A stretch of DNA of 14,901 nucleotides. Source: Spirochaetaceae bacterium (GTDB taxonomy: Bacteria; Spirochaetota; Spirochaetia; SZUA-6; Fen-1364). The stretch covers positions 1-14,901 of the forward strand of contig PMZS01000106.1 of assembly GCA_003170115.1 (NCBI GenBank). The letters run 5' to 3'. Below, piece by piece: positions 13,352 to 14,901 of the stretch (its first letter is position 1; each line of letters starts with the position of its first letter). The notes beneath the pieces were generated by a model. The model made no database searches, had not been told where the DNA came from, and saw nothing but the letters and a program-made list of their open reading frames with translations. Both the position numbers and the translations under genes were made by a program.

Positions 13352-14614
13352 ATGAGAAAAATCCTCCTGCTTGTCGTGAGCATATCTTTCCTTGTCCTCA
13401 GCTGCACATCCACCTCCACCAACGATGCATTTCTGCTGAAAAGTCTCGACGACCAGAGCAAGGCCCAGGCGCTCACAAACGAGGGTATCCAGGAATACGA
13501 TCTGCACCTCGCCCACCGTGCGCAATTCGACCAGATCCCCCGTGTCCGGCAGTTCTTCTCGGTCGCCCTCAGCTACGACCCGACCAACACCCTGGCCCAG
13601 CAGTACCTGACCCTGATCGACAATTTCAAGAGCCAGAAGCTCCAGGCCGATCTCAGCAGTGCGACGAAGGCGCTGGCGAAGCCCAAGCGAACCGACGACG
13701 AGAACTACGCGCTGTTCGTTTCCCTTCAGATGGCCGGGCGGCTCGATCCCGCGGATCCGAAGGTTCAGAAGATGCTGGGAGACACGTCGCAGGACAGGGC
13801 CAAGCTGGTCGACTCATACCTGGCGAAGTCGAAGGCGTCGGTGAGCGGAATAAACGAAAAGACTCCGGATGCGGCGCGTGAGAAGCAGTATATCGAGGCT
13901 TTCCAGAGCGCGAACAAGGCGCTGGACGTTGATCCGAAGAGCACCGCGGCGCAGGGGCAGGTGAGCTCCGTGAAGACGGAGCTCTCGAAGATCGTTGCCA
14001 ACCGCGTAGCGGCGTTCCAGACGCTCATTGCTGCATCGAAGTTCGCCGAGGCGCGGAACCAGGTGACCGCTCTGAACGACCTCAACCGCAGGACGGCCAA
14101 CAGCTTCGACGCGGATGTGCGCAATGCCAGCTACACGCTGAACTATTCCTGGGCAAAATCGCTGTACGCCCAGAAAGACTACAGCACCGCGGATGTGAGG
14201 GTGGATGCCGCTCTCATGGTGAAGCGTTCCGACGAGGCCTCCGCGCTGAAGCGGCAGATCGCCGCGGTGAAGACGAAGGTGGACGCCGGCGTCTCTTTCG
14301 ACGCGTCCCTCCAGGAGATCGACCGCCTGATCGCCTCCGACGAGCTGGTCTCCGCTCACCGCAAGATCGATTCCCTGGCCAGAGTGACCGCGGACCAGAC
14401 CAAACTGTCAACCCTCGACGACAGGCGCCAGGCGATCACCGGCAAACTGAAGGATATCTACGACAACGGTGTGCAGGCCTACCGCGACGAAGATTTCAAG
14501 ACCGCCATTGATCTTCTGCAGACCGTTGTCGGCGTGCAGGTGGACTATGAGCAGGCTGGAGAATATCTCGACAAGGCCCGCTCGAAGCAGAAGGTGCTGG
14601 ACCAGCTCCAGTAG
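13352..14614 (+). CDS. Helical-repeat (TPR-like) lipoprotein, function unknown
   Basis: A 420-residue predicted lipoprotein: basic MRK head, hydrophobic core, and lipobox VLSC with Cys18. The mature part is almost entirely predicted helical, rich in Ala, Lys, Asp and Gln, with recurring TPR-like units such as FFSVALSYDPTNTLAQQYL, FQSANKALDVDPKSTAAQ, FAEARNQVTALNDLNRRTANSF, YSTADVRVDAALMVKRSDEASAL and FKTAIDLLQTVVGVQVDYEQAGEYLDKAR. It probably acts as a periplasmic-facing scaffold attached to a membrane. The ATG at 13352 is chosen over an upstream in-frame ATG at 13298 because it starts the signal peptide and has GAGG before it. A membrane protein gene starts nine bases after the stop. Partner and role are unknown. 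Confidence 0.85.
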   Translation: MRKILLLVVSISFLVLSCTSTSTNDAFLLKSLDDQSKAQALTNEGIQEYDLHLAHRAQFDQIPRVRQFFSVALSYDPTNTLAQQYLTLIDNFKSQKLQADLSSATKALAKPKRTDDENYALFVSLQMAGRLDPADPKVQKMLGDTSQDRAKLVDSYLAKSKASVSGINEKTPDAAREKQYIEAFQSANKALDVDPKSTAAQGQVSSVKTELSKIVANRVAAFQTLIAASKFAEARNQVTALNDLNRRTANSFDADVRNASYTLNYSWAKSLYAQKDYSTADVRVDAALMVKRSDEASALKRQIAAVKTKVDAGVSFDASLQEIDRLIASDELVSAHRKIDSLARVTADQTKLSTLDDRRQAITGKLKDIYDNGVQAYRDEDFKTAIDLLQTVVGVQVDYEQAGEYLDKARSKQKVLDQLQ

Positions 14615-14623
14615 GGGGACCAG

Positions 14624-14901
14624 ATGAAAACCAGGGACAGATCGAAGATCGGGCTGCATGCCGCCGAGGTAGTGTACGCGCTCATCGCCCTTCTCTGGTA
14701 CGTACTGCCCTTCGTCAGTCCGGAGAACCTTGGAGGGTTCAATCCTCTGAACCTCGCCGACACGCTGTTCGGTTCTCCCCCGACCCTGCCGGTGGCCTGG
14801 CTTCTTGTAACAATCCTGGTCTATGTGGTTCCCGTGATTTCGGCCTGGAAGATCGCCTCCATATTCCTTGAGAAGCAGGTCTCTTTCCTGGCAGACCCGG
14901 A
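14624..14901 (+). CDS. Integral membrane protein, 5' part only
   Basis: An open frame from ATG at 14624 runs off the end of the window, giving 92 complete codons. It follows the lipoprotein by nine bases with AGGGGG seven bases or so upstream, so it is probably in the same operon. Two hydrophobic segments are visible (about residues 13-31, with VVYALIALLWYVLPFV, and 56-75, with LPVAWLLVTILVYVVPVISAW), separated by a loop of about 25 residues probably outside the membrane (SPENLGGFNPLNLADTLFGS). No family recognised from this fragment. Confidence 0.8.
   Translation, partial: MKTRDRSKIGLHAAEVVYALIALLWYVLPFVSPENLGGFNPLNLADTLFGSPPTLPVAWLLVTILVYVVPVISAWKIASIFLEKQVSFLADP

Overview
The window is GC-rich, densely packed bacterial DNA with 13 protein genes (the last one cut by the window end), short intergenic gaps, and no RNA genes, insertion sequences, CRISPR arrays or prophage genes that I can see. 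Two or more lipoproteins with signal peptides, a periplasmic solute-binding protein and a TatT-type TRAP lipoprotein point to a diderm (Gram-negative-type) bacterium. Folate/corrinoid methyl-transfer and an iron-dependent alcohol dehydrogenase suggest an anaerobic or fermentative lifestyle. TatT-type TRAP systems and split purine enzymes are familiar in Spirochaetota, among others; the phylum is an inference and cannot be settled from this sequence.

Layout. (1) 90-1434, plus strand: a PadR repressor followed closely by a membrane protein with an N-terminal HAAS/permease-prefix domain; a hairpin follows it. (2) 1538-2269, plus: an acyltransferase-like (PlsC fold) protein with its own good promoter and a degenerate active-site motif; its tail overlaps, tail to tail, the next gene. 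(3) 2191-4017, minus: a large unrecognised membrane-anchored extracytoplasmic protein. (4) 4156-7374, plus: three genes for purine and one-carbon metabolism, namely a stand-alone IMP cyclohydrolase, a stand-alone AICAR transformylase, and a serine hydroxymethyltransferase of the archaeal sequence type. (5) 12308-7406, minus: a tight five-gene operon, read in the order YqhD-like alcohol dehydrogenase, TatT lipoprotein, DctP, DctQ, DctM. (6) 12471-13274, plus and divergent from the operon: a corrinoid/methyltetrahydrofolate methyltransferase with all key residues. (7) 13352-14901, plus: a helical-repeat lipoprotein followed by the beginning of a membrane protein.

How the genes fit together. The purine and glycine genes share folate one-carbon chemistry: SHMT makes methylene-THF, which supplies formyl-THF for AICAR transformylase, and the methyltransferase draws methyl groups from methyl-THF. 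The TRAP operon is a complete periplasm-to-cytoplasm importer with a TatT partner, headed by an aldehyde/ketone reductase. Its binding protein has tryptophan where TRAP binding proteins usually carry the carboxylate-gripping arginine, so the cargo may not be an ordinary organic acid. The most interesting items are this operon, the archaeal-type SHMT, two promoters placed so close to their start codons that the messages would be leaderless or nearly so, and the unassigned 608-residue protein.
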